Shown piece after piece: positions 47,493 to 58,256 of a DNA stretch of 64,000 nucleotides. A model generated the notes under the pieces. The model saw only the letters and a list, made by a program, of their open reading frames with translations. It was not told where the DNA came from and did no database searches. A program made the position numbers and the translations under genes. Origin of the DNA: Morinoia aosen (Eukaryota; Arthropoda; Malacostraca; Amphipoda; Talitridae); NCBI GenBank assembly GCA_030386875.1, contig CM059564.1, forward strand, positions 49,000,075-49,064,074, in the 5' to 3' direction. Within the stretch, counting starts at the first letter, position 1; each line of letters begins with the position of its first letter.

Positions 47493-48094
47493 ATTCACCA
47501 AGAAAAATCAAGCCAAAGAAAGAAACTAACCTCTATTTGAAGTCTGTGGAGGAAAAAAGCAAGTTTAAATTGATAAAGTATCCAGAATACAGTGGAATAA
47601 ATGGCACACTGATAATATACAGTAGATATCTCTTAGCTCTAGAGCATGAATTCAGTATTACTTCCTCACCGACAGCAGACCACAGAGCCTTCAAGTATCT
47701 TTTACAGCAGCCACATTTACGTAGGATTAAGCAGAAACATCACGTTGTAATAACGAAAGGATACCAGAGTCCATTGGATTGAGATCTGCACAAAACAGTG
47801 GCCATTTTTTGTCATCCCAAAACCTGCTGAAATAATCCTTTCACCACTGTTCTGATGCGTGGGATAGGGTCCTGCCTTGAATGAAGGCGGTATTGCTTCC
47901 AAAGCTTTCAGGTAATGGATTTTTCTACAAAATCTTAGCGCAAAGTTGAGAGTTCACTGCAACTTCTTCAGTATAGAAGACAAAAGATTTGGTTCCTTCA
48001 GATGAGACTGAGGCCACACCATGGCTCTCCAGCTGGTTCTATGAGGTGTAAATAGGTACGACTATCTCCAAAACACGGTAGAGGACACATGCAA

Positions 48095-48355
48095 GGTAGA
48101 ATCACTTCTATGGAAGAAAATACACCTCCTCTCGTTCGGCTTGCCAATAGAACGGCTTTATATCAAACAAACTTCATGACTTCACCATAGTGACATACCG
48201 TTAGGTCAATAGTGGTGCCAAATTTGGGGCTAGCAGTGTTGTCCGATGCAATATGAGGGATGTTATTGGTTCTTTACCATGACGTCAGCACTGGAACACG
48301 GTCGACAAAAAACAGGCTGGTTTGACCATACCTTGTTTCTTCTACCGTGCTCCGG
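48095..48355 (+). repeat. CCAAT/CRE-bearing dispersed repeat, copy 2
   Basis: Inverted relative of 16,905-17,155. The CCAATAGAACGGCTTTAT block, a CAATAG box, a TTATTGG box and TGACGTCA (near 48,281) are kept in order. It lies between genes D and E, with no gene immediately downstream. Confidence 0.65.
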
Positions 48356-48997
48356 ATTAGTCTCCTGCTTCACTCACATAAATTTCATCACTCTTTGAGT
48401 CGAGGCCAGTCGCAACTGTGGAAATCTTTTTGTTGCACCAGATGAAGACACTTTCGACAAACCGCTGGACCTCTGTCAACATCATCTCGTCCTTTCAATG
48501 TATTCTTTTCTTGAGAGCTGCTGAAAGTAATTGTCTGCGACATGTTTGGTATACACTTGACTCTAAGTCATATATTCATGCCCTGTGCATAGGTGAGCTT
48601 GAAATACCAACATATCTTGCCGTTTGTCTCATGTTTCTGCAAGGAATTTTACTCTGTTTGTGATTGCTTTTAAAAAATTTCGGTCCAAACACAACGCCAA
48701 TGTCCCAGAACACGCATAATTTCACACAATGTACACCGTTTTACCAGACACATACACTTGTTTTACAACGTTACAGTTGATTGAATATTCCAGCAGCTCT
48801 CGTGACACCGATTTGATCCCGTTTCTTTGGTCGCCTTTACGAGAGAAGCCCTTTCAACACAAGCCGTACAAAAGACGTGCAAGTGTAAGACAAACTGAAA
48901 AAAATTAGGCATTTTGTGGTCATCTTAGGCTTCTCGAGCAGCAGCAAAAGCGGGTAATTTTCCACGGGACGCCATGCAGTCGTGTCAGGAGCCACGA

Positions 48998-49470
48998 TCA
49001 ACAACTCACTACTGGTATCATGGATTTTATCAGGTCTACATACCCACTACAACAGCACTTAAGAAGATAAGCCAGAAGATGACAAGTGAAGCTTCTAGAT
49101 TCTACAATGAGAGAAATGAAATAAGTACGATGAGTTTTTCTCGTTGACAATACATGATTCTCGAGATTCAAAACTTCGTTCATTAAACACCGACTTTCTT
49201 GATCTACTGTAAACGTGGGCTTGCGGTGTGAGAACAGCCGAATTCTGCAGTTAAAGTCGATGTTTGGTGCTTACGTGTAAATATTGGGTAATGTTAATGT
49301 AAAGTATTCTCTCACAAGCTTGTACGTGATTGCCGTCTGATGCTCTGGAACATAAGTAGCCGCCTGGGAATGATCCAGTTGGCTCATTGTTGCCGTAATA
49401 TATTCCACTAATTTTGTTGTTTTTTGAGCTATTTCGGACCCATCCTGTTAGGTACGTAGATATTAGGTGC
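48998..49470 (-). CDS. Candidate orphan exons, unknown gene in the D-E gap
   Basis: Two possible minus-strand exons. The first is open down to 49,275 and ends at a donor CAC|GTAAGC; it reads GWVRNSSKNNKISGIYYG and later FPGGYLCSRASDG. The second starts at 49,057 after an acceptor CTTCTTAAG and reads CCCSGYVDLIKSMIPVVSC, then stops at 48,998. Both pair with candidate exons in the E-F gap: W and YG sit at identical spacing in the first, and CCxSxxVDxI is shared in the second. No domain is recognised and no start exon is certain. It could be a degraded gene duplicated together with the acyltransferases. Confidence 0.3.
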
Positions 49471-50399
49471 ATCAGATGTCAGATATATAGGCTGAAAATG
49501 GGCTAAGATTCTCAAGATCTTGGTAACGCCCGAAAGTCCTCAACCGCCGAATTGGGACCGCAGGCTAGCTTTGTTACCAAAACCCATGCTATTTTTCCAT
49601 TTCACTACACAAAAATTCTGAGCTTTTCGGTCTCGCAGAATCTTACAACTTTTCATGAGAATTATAATTCTTACCTCGTTAAAAGCTGTGTTTGGCTCAA
49701 CGCAAAACTTCAAGTGCAAGTGAATGGAAAAGAAATACTTGGCATTGGTATAGATTTCAGTTTAGACGAAAGACAGAATATCAAGATTCAATTCACCTCA
49801 AGCACGTATCTGCTCGCTTCTTCGATATTATGGTAGTATCATCGTCCCCTTTTGTCTCTCAGACTTTTATCAGAGAACGGCCAGAACATAGAATGCATTT
49901 CTACAATTAAATTGGGAATTTTGAAAATTCTCACGATTTTTGTTTAAAAATGACGACCTATAGTGTAAAAACTTATGAACTTTGGGATCACTTGTTTATC
50001 GCTCTTTGTTTCTCTGAACATTTTAACGAGTAATCGTTTTAAAATAATTATTTAACCTTTTGACTGCCTATTGGGGCATAAGAGTATCGCTGGGCAAATA
50101 GCTCATTTACGTATCGGTGTGAATGAACAGCATTTCAATTATTTCAACATCTTTTTAGAATAGATTTAAAACTGCCAGGTAAAATATCATAAAGCCATTA
50201 CACTTCACGCTTCTTAGGAGAGATACAACTTTTTTCGAGCAGCAAAGTCCTTTTTTGAACACTGCTTTAACAACCTTTTTAACATGAGACCGCTGGACGC
50301 ACATGAGCGTTAAATACACAAGCTGATGAATGTCAGTACTTATTGGTTTATTCGCAGCTTGATTTATGCTTATGGTGAAATGAGTATCCCAAATTATTA

Positions 50400-50755
50400 T
50401 TATTTTACAAGAAAGTTTTAGCCTCCCTTAACCACGACAAAGATGTTCCAAGAGAAGAAAGAGGAAGGCACCATTTAGTATGGAGTTGAGGGAACGCGGA
50501 ATCTATGCACAAGGTGCACAGAATCAGTAAGCTAGGAAAGAAGTTCATGAAACAAGAAAAAAGTTGAAGAAGAAAGTAGTAGGTGCTGAAAAACAGGACA
50601 GCAGTGAACCGAAAAAAGATGGTCCGTAACCAAACAAAAACCTATTTTATTACAACAAAAAGGAAGCCTACCTAACCTTTAGCTCGGGCCCTCACATGGT
50701 TCCCCTGGGAGCGCTAATTCCCATAGATACAATAGTCGTATCCCCCTGAGGGGAT
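50400..50755 (+). repeat. Dispersed ~350-bp repeat family, copy in the D-E gap
   Basis: Nearly complete: TTTTAGCCTCCCTTAACC, GAGGAAGGCACCATTTAG, GGAATCTATGCACAAGG, TTTAGCTCGGGCCCTCAC, GGGAGCGCTAATTCCC, and the terminal palindrome with CCCCCTGAGGGG. Confidence 0.85.
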
Positions 50756-51709
50756 GAGTATCCCAAAGAAACTCGTTGAAGTTTAAATTTAAATGACGCT
50801 GAATGGGTACAAAATTGGGATGCTCCGGACGACACAGCTTGCTAAGCTGGTAAGAGAAGGCATGATCATCTCGACGCGACAGAAAAGTAAAATGAAGACC
50901 AAAAGTAAAAGCGGAAATCATTCGTGAAGGAGGTTGGTTGTAAGATTCGCCACGCACCGTCGCCAGATAAAAAAAACATGGGAGGAAAGATAAGGCATGC
51001 CGAACTACATTTCATACCATGCAATAGACTCCTTCAACTGAAGAACTCTAATTTTTCATGGTACAATGACGACGGCAAACATTACCACCGTAGCCTGCGG
51101 AACGTAGAGAAAGAATCCTCCGTGTCCTCCAAACAGTATCAAGTCCCCAAATAGCTCTGAAGCGCATCCCAGTACAACTCATTTTCGTAGGGGGAGAAAA
51201 ATAGGAAAAAATATTTATATGGCGTGAGGAAGTTAATTAAAACACAGCGAGTTTCAAACATAGTTTAAATGTGAAAAACCCTCGTGCTTAAATAACAAAA
51301 AAATACAGTATTCTGAGACCCGACGATACATGAGAAAAGGACATTACTTTCATGACAAAGGTTTAATGAATATCAGTAATAATCCCTAAAGCTTTTAAGT
51401 CGCTTTGAAATTCTCGCTGTTGCTTACGAAAGCGTTCTTCGGCCTTGACAACTGTGAATGGTTTGGTCAGTCAAAGATACGAGAACAGCCACAATACAAA
51501 TACTAAACACATTCGGACCAAAACATGAAAAGATTAGGATTCACACGCAGATCATCACACTTCTGTTTTGTCCACTACTTAGAACAAGTACCACACAGTT
51601 CTAGAATCATTCCATCTAACTTGAAAACTACGCATAAGAAAACTAATTAAAAAGCAATATAATGACACAGATTGCTTTGCGATCCACACAGGTACCCTTT
51701 CTCAAGACC

Positions 51710-54700
51710 CTACTGTGCACTCGCTCTAAAGTGGACAAGTACTTTATCCACGATAACCTTTGCAAGATCAGTTGAAACGTACCGAGTGTTGTAGTCAAAA
51801 GAGAAACTTAATTTTCCGCGGAACGTTTGCAGAAAGAAAACGGCGTTGTACATGTCGGATTGTAAAGAAGTGGACCTTCTGATCTGCAGTGCCTTGACGT
51901 GGGAGTGTTCGCTCCCGTCAGGCCTGAGGAGAAAACTGGTTGCGTTCCCTAGGTTTGAAGTGCCGTAAACTGTTGAGCAAGGAATTTCTTTCTTGTACAT
52001 ATCCGCTGATTTTTGAACAGGGGGGAACTTCTCTGCATCTAAAATATCTATGAAGAACATGTGCTTGCCATCGATTTTTTCATAGAAAGCTTTGTAGAAC
52101 TGACGAGCGCTTTCCCAGAGGCTCGACTTGATATCTTTCTTCACAGGGAACAAAATCCTCATCGTTACAACTTGAGGTCCGAACAACTTATCGCCCTCGC
52201 AGTCCCAGTATCTCCTTTCGTTCACGTCGTGATAAGATACGATGTCGTATGTTTCTCTCTCCATCCCCGCCTCTTGGAAGAGTTCTACAAACGCAGAGTG
52301 AACTATGGAACAAAATCCAATGTGAACGCTCACTTTTTCCGCTTTCATTTTCTTCATGAGCTCAGACGAAGTTGCCTCATCCAATTCAGTAAAAAGTGTC
52401 AGAATTTCGGGGTCTTGGTCGCCATTTTTTGGAGGGTACGCTTTCGTTAACAGGGATCCAGCGTCAGTAATCGCACTGTAATCGTTCCTCATCTTGCGCT
52501 CTACGTCAGGCTTCGTGCGTAGAATGGTCTGGACTTCCTCAACCAGCTTGTCGTGGTGCTCTGGTCCGGCGAGGGTAGCCAACTGCTCGCTGTCATCGAT
52601 GGTGATGCCTTCAATGACGCTGTCCAACAGACTGAGGAAGAACCCGCACATGCGTATGGAGGAATGACCGTCCGTCATGGAGTGATGCAGACCAAACAAG
52701 ATGCGGTACACGTGGCTGAAGGCGCTGTCCGCCTCAAATTGCGATGGCTCCAACGCAGGCATCACCGTAACGCGCCAGAGGGGGCCGGTCTTCACGTCGT
52801 ACAACTTGCGGGTCTCTTCTATGTATACAGAGTCAAACCCCTCAGGAGATGTCAGCCACTGCAGTAGATAGTGCAAATTAGATTATTTTGTTTTTTAAAT
52901 AAAGTTTTTAATTAAAAAATTAACGTGAGAACATTCTTCTTAAATGTACAGAGATAAAAGTTGAAAAAATCGAAAAATTATTTGCTTAAAAACAGTGTAG
53001 TACCTTCAAACACAAGGCAGTTAATCCCGAAATTTGCATATATGATTAATAATTATTGGTCAGTATACAGAATCAGGCCAGAAGAATAGGGTTGAAAACA
53101 TAGAAATCGGTACTACTATTTCTGCGGCGGGGGGTTGCAAATTGTCTCAATGAGTTTTGACAGTTTGGAGGAGATTTCATTGTTGTAGAGACAGAGTAAA
53201 AGCCCGCTATGAGGGAGATCAGAAATACTTTGTTCCTCGCAAGCCTCTCTTTGTTACATTAATTTTACCACAGTCCCAGAACAATACCGGATCACAAACC
53301 AGGAATTTCTTGATACAAGGAATTAATGAGGGGACAAAACCAAACATAAAAATTATGTTAGGTAATAAGTTTGTTTCAGCCTCCCTAAACACTGCAAATA
53401 GGTTCCAAAGAGAGGAAGAAAGAGGCATGATGATAGAAGAACGAGGAATCTATGCTTACGGTACGTTCCCACGCATGATCCCCTGCGCAAAGATTAGATT
53501 AAATTATGTTAGTTTAATGCCTCCCTAACCGCTACAAAAAAAAAGCGTATCGAAGAGCGGAAAGAGAAAAGCACCATTTAGTATGGAGATAAGGGAATGC
53601 GGAATCTTTGCAGAAGGGCAAAGAAACAGCCAGTTAGGAAATAAGTTTATGTAAAGAGATCAAAGTTGAAGAAGAAAGGAGAATGTGTAGAAAATCAGGG
53701 CCACAGGAAACCAAACCAGATGATCGCTAACAAAGCAAAAAAAACTATTCTATTTCAACAAAAGAAAGGCTTGTCTAACCTTTGGCTCGGGACCTCATGT
53801 TATCCATTTAGTTAACTTTTTTCTTGTTTGCCTAAATGATATGAAGGCGAATTGAAAACATTGAGACCTTTCGAACGATTTGAAAGATCTGCAAGGAACT
53901 AGCTCCTAGGTGCCCATACAGTCCAAGTGAATGTCCAAGAAAAATTTCACGTTCGGGAGGATTCTGACAAACCTGCAGCAAGATTTTCTCTTCCTTCATC
54001 CTGCACATCCACCACTCGCCCTCCTCATCCTCCTCTAAGCACACTCTGAAGTTGGGTAATTTTCTGTGCAAAGTAGGTCATGTAAGTTACAGTTGATTGA
54101 GGGTATTTTTTATAAAGCGTTTGTATCTTGGGAATGAAGCAGATAAATTTCAAAATATGAAGACCAAATATTTCGAGGCTAGGTGCACTTTTAACGTAGA
54201 ATATTGGTGAAAAAATAAAAAAGAATACCGTATTATTCAACTCTGATCAATACAATGTAGGTATATAGTTATTAAACTCATTGAGATGAGAAGTAAAAAC
54301 TCATCCAGCATAAAGTGAAAAAACACATAGAAACATGATCATGAAAATTTTACATATGATAAAAAGCTACGCCCTGTATTTTGGTGAAAATTGATTAACA
54401 TACGGAAACACTGTTTAAAAAACCAGGGTCGAAATTCATTGAATAACAGTATACGATCAAAAAATTTCCTAATACGTACGATGGAAAATATTCGGTTATA
54501 CTGCAATAAGGCTTCGTAAATTTCAGACCAATGAGACCCACTCATAATCAGAATAAAATAATTTTCCTACTTCACCTCAAGCGAATGACTGGTACTACAG
54601 AACCTTCCATTGCCCGGTATTACGGTTCACAAGATCAGTTGGAACACATATATTCACGAGCCTTCCATTTTCAGCTCACAAAATAGAATGTTCACTGTTC

Positions 54701-55354
54701 ATTATGTATACTTGTGGCGTAGACTAAATACCAATGAAAATTCTTCACTGCGAACATTTAAATAATCCAATTTGTTCAAGATAGTGAAGAAAGTTTGAGA
54801 AGGGGCATATTCTCCTTGATACTCTACAGAATTAGCATTCTGGGATCTTTTCCAGATAAGTCCCGCCACTAATGCATCACATAAGTTCAGCCACTTGTAA
54901 CTTTTGAAGTAATGCACCTATCGACTTGAAATTACTCCCAAACGAAAGAATGCTTCAATCTTTCGTTTGAGAGTAATTTGAAGTCGATAGGTGCATTACT
55001 TCGAAAGTTACAAATGGCTGAACTTATGTGTTGCATTAGTGGCGGGGCTTATCTGGATAAGATCCACATTCTGAATTGAGGAATTTCTGCGGTGTTCAAA
55101 TTCATATTATTTCACCTGAATTAATAATCCTAACTCATTTCTATAAAACACGACAATATAAGCGTCGCTGCATCAGACCTGTAGAGATGCTGCAAGGCGG
55201 TGTGGACGGTCCCCTGCTGCAAGGGGGCTCTGGTGGCCACCGTGAGGCAGTACACCGAGAGGTTGAATTTCCAGTCGTGCGAGAACTGGAGAAACTTCTC
55301 CATAGGAGTGAGCTTACGCAGAACGCGGTCTTTGAAGTCGCTTGAAACGCTCAT
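51710..55354 (-). CDS. Acyltransferase E, condensation/alcohol acetyltransferase-like
   Basis: Exons 55,179-55,354; 53,973-54,063; 51,710-52,858, giving 471 aa. Starts MSVSSDFKDRVLRKLTPMEK. The active-site motif is HHSMTDG at residues 147-153, and the C-terminal block is FRGKLSFSFDYNTRYVS. All junctions are GT-AG, and the acceptor before exon 3 is TGCAG|TGG as in the other close copies. Very similar to F throughout, with conserved introns, so the two arose by a recent segmental duplication. Intron 1 carries a 250-bp near-perfect palindrome that would fold in the pre-mRNA. Substrate unknown. Confidence 0.9.
53361..53805 (+). repeat. Dispersed ~350-bp repeat, copy with a nested second fragment
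   Basis: The outer copy (TTTCAGCCTCCCTAAAC to GGCTCGGGACCTCATG) matches the single copy at 61,487-61,805. A second 5' fragment of the same family (about 53,495-53,620) sits inside it, bounded by GCAAAG on both sides. The fragment is absent from the F unit, so it arose after the E/F duplication or was lost from F. Confidence 0.75.
54828..55078. repeat. Near-perfect 250-bp palindrome in intron 1 of E
   Basis: Arms of about 120 bp (54,828-54,951 and 54,960-55,078) meet with only a few unpaired bases around GCTTCAA. It contains the GCACCTATCGACTT...AAATTACTC motif of the foldback element at 27,525-29,905. It would form a long hairpin in the intron RNA. Confidence 0.9.
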
Positions 55355-55837
55355 ATTCGCAAAGAAATATCAATCGAACAGAAAAATCGGCTCGCTTAAA
55401 ATTCTGTGAATTGAAACACGCAGATCACACGCGATAATTATCCAGAGTACCCAACAGCAGAAAAAAGATAAATTAATAAATTTACGCATATGTCGTATCT
55501 GCCAAGGTGATGTAATATTTGACTAATAGCAACGCCATCGTGCCCAGCTGGAAAAAGAGGTTTTCTAGATTTGACCATTTCATATGGTTTACGCACCACA
55601 AATTTTGTGCCTCCACTGTAGTACCATTTGTCTGAGCAGTTGAATTTAGGTATTTACTAAATATTTCAAGTAACTATATGTTAGCCATCTGTGAAATCAA
55701 CATCAACATTTCCAACAAAATTTACTAAAAAAATCGAATCTCAAAAACAACATATTAAGAAAAATTTCTTAGTATCCAACAGTATTTACTAAAACAGCTC
55801 AAATTAAGCAAAAGTTATTATTTTATGAGATATTTTA

Positions 55838-56195
55838 AGCCTCTTCAACTATCTCAAAGTATTCCCAGTATTGAAGAAGCTTCCCAAGTATGAGTATTCC
55901 AAAGGAGAGATAGAGAAAAGCACGGTTTAATATGGAGTGATCGAAACGGGGTATCTATGCAGAAGGTGTGCTGCACACCCGTCACAAAAAAAGCAAGATT
56001 GAAAGAAGTTTACGAAACAAAAAAAACATTTTGAAGAAGGTATTGGCTAACAGAAGCTAATTGGCCTGAAAAAACAGCAGTGAAACGAAAAATCGTAACA
56101 AAACAAAACCTATTCTTTCTCAGCAAATAAAGGCCTATCTCACCTTTAGCTCGGGACCTCATATCGTCCTCATGAGAGCGCTAATTTATTAAAAG
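55838..56195 (+). repeat. Dispersed ~350-bp repeat family, diverged subfamily copy 5' of E
   Basis: Landmarks TTTTAAGCCTCTTCAAC, a GAGAAAAGCACGGTTTAATATGG-like block, GGGGTATCTATGCAG, TTTAGCTCGGGACCTCAT and GAGAGCGCTAATTTATT. It is matched by 63,633-64,000 in the F unit. Confidence 0.8.
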
Positions 56196-56313
56196 AGATC
56201 ACTCGTTTTTTCCCTTTTGAGTGAAGCGAATGACTCTCTAAAATTTGAGATTGTTAGTTTTTAATAAAATAAATCATAGAACCAGATTTCACAGAAATGA
56301 GAAAGAACTTCAC

Positions 56314-56853
56314 CGTCTCTTGCCCGATAGGTACGTTACCGTCCTGTTCTGACAGTGCATGCCACAGCACTCGGGACTCAAAGTCGAAAACACTGTTAAT
56401 ATCGAGCGTGGTATCGCATCCACATGAGAGCTCGCACAACACTTAAGATAAGCCAGATTATGTCATCCATCCAAAACCTTCTCTCGACCCTTTTGTTCGG
56501 AACAAATACCAACAGTTTTTTCCTTGTATTAGGTCACTAGTTGTTTAGGAGATTACCAGTGCATTGAAAGTAGAATGCTACCTTCGCTGATATTTTTATT
56601 TATCTTTTCCATGCAGGCCAATGATTGAACAACAGTCATACTTACGTTTTTTACGGCAGGAGGAGATTTGCACTTTGAGGAACTATTGATTTCTTTCACT
56701 CCATACGCAGTGATCAAGTACCCTGTGATGCACTCTGAACTCGCAAACCACACATTCAGTGATGATTTTCAAATGAAAGCATCACATGATTTTAATTTGC
56801 ATTTACGATACTCAATGTGCGCACCGAAAGTACGAATAAAATGGATACGAACC
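56314..56853 (-). pseudogene. Candidate orphan exons, unknown gene in the E-F gap, with a stop
   Basis: The first exon (56,646-56,853) lies between a strong acceptor (TTATTTTTAG|G) and donor (AAC|GTAAGT). It reads VRIHFIRTFGAHIEYRKC, then has an in-frame TGA, then WFASSECITGYLITAYG. The second exon (56,314-56,441), after CTTATCTTAAG, reads in the continuing phase as CCASSHVDAIPRSILTVFS and ends at a donor ACG|GTGAAG. Both resemble the D-E gap exons at 48,998-49,470. The TGA suggests a dead copy. No family is recognised. Confidence 0.3.
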
Positions 56854-57802
56854 CTAAAAATAATAAGAAGTCGAGGAACTCTGATAGTAACGCTCAAGCG
56901 CAGCGTTTCTATGTATACGGAATATTTCTTTCCAACCCATTTGTTCCAAAAATCTTGAACATAACCTAACAATGCTCTTAAAGCTAAGAAAAAGTATAAA
57001 TTATTTTCAAAAGTAGTGGTGTTCTCAAGCAGTAAGCCATAGGAAACATTTTCCGAATCGGGCTATTTCTGCAACTAGAAGGTATTTTAGAGCTAAAACT
57101 ACCTTGAAGTCGCGGTTCGGAAGCCGACGACGTTCATGCGTAAATTTTAACTTGTTCAAATTTACCTTAATTTACCACCGATTTACTGGATATCTAAACA
57201 TCGACTAGACTATAACATGTGTTATTATAGCCAGCGAGCTCTGAATTTTGCGTTAGATTATTACAGAACGACTGCGTTTTCACAAGAGCCCGACTGCGGT
57301 CCGCAGTGCAAAAGAAACCATGACATTGTTTCTTTCTCGGAATAAAATTGTTTTTCTGTTAGGAAACATAGTTGGTTATGTATTTTATATCGGCAGGAGT
57401 CTCCGATATAACTTAAGCAAGAACAGCTCGTAGGACTCGCATCTCATTCATCCAAATGTGAATGCATGTATAAGGGATTCCCTTGAAGGTTGCGTTAAGT
57501 TATAAACGTTGTACAAATGCAATTGTACGTCTGACCATAAAACAGCAAAGCAGATCGAAATCTATGGCAGGTGTTAGGAAAACGATCTGCAAAACCAATA
57601 CAAGTTATTTGGAATAAAAGCGAGAGTTTTAAACACGAATCCACACCTCACCACGATTTTCACGCACTGAAGCTCGAAGTTGAAGAGCCGTTGGTGCTTG
57701 GGGCTTGCAGCTCAACTTCAATACATCTCATTTTTGTAGGGGGGGAAAAATAGGACAGATTATTTCCATGGCGTGAGGAAGTTAATTAAAACACAGCGAG
57801 TT

Positions 57803-58057
57803 TCATATATAGTTTAAGTATGAAAATCCCTCGTGCTCATATAAGAGAAAATACAGTATTTTGAAACCCGACGGTACATGAGAAAAGGTCATTAGTTTCA
57901 AGACAAACGTTTGATAAATATCAGTTGTAATCACTAAGGCTTTCAAGTCGCTTTGAAATTCTAGCTGTTGCTTACGAAAGCGTTCTTCGGCCTTGACAAC
58001 TGTGAACGTTTGACCAGTCAAAAATACGAGAACAGCCACAATACAAATACTAAACAC
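57803..58057 (-). other. Conserved open frame downstream of F, hydrophobic then charged
   Basis: Starts about 200 bases past the stop of F. The minus strand reads CIVAVLVFLTGQ, then KAEERFRKQQLEFQSDLKAL. The E unit has the same sequence at about 51,250-51,510 but with a one-base insertion that shifts the frame. There is no in-frame ATG, and an acceptor-like GTGTTTAG lies at its start. It may be an exon of the unknown gene in the gap or simply 3' UTR of the acyltransferase. Confidence 0.25.
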
Positions 58058-58256
58058 ATTCGGACCAAAATATGAAAAGATTAGGATTCACACGCATATC
58101 ATCACACTTCTGTTTTGTCCTCTACTTAGAATAAGTACCACACAGTTCTAAAATCATTCCATCTAACTTGAAAACTACGCATAACAAAATTAATTAAAAA
58201 ACAATGTAATGGCACTGATTGCTTTGCGATCCACACATGTACCCTTTCTCAAGACC

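Larger units (their letters stand above)
51178..56198. repeat. Segmental duplication unit containing acyltransferase E
   Basis: The whole unit is matched by 57,725-64,000 in the same orientation, including introns and both flanks. Matching landmarks are the GTAGGGGGAG start, the gene, the intron 1 palindrome and the 5' dispersed-repeat copy. The units differ mainly by a 1.6-kb insertion in the second and a roughly 125-bp nested repeat piece in the first. Confidence 0.85.

Noticed and set aside
52061-52450. 129-codon plus-strand frames over exon 3 (also 58,608-58,997 and similar ones at 37.6, 38.1, 44.2 and 59.1 kb)
   Set aside because: They are antisense shadows of the acyltransferase coding exons, conserved only because the sense strand is.
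56314-56441. DM9-like repeat reading (DGNVPIGQET) in the E-F gap
   Set aside because: That frame does not match the phase of the preceding exon; the in-phase frame aligns with the D-E gap exon and shows no DM9 pattern.
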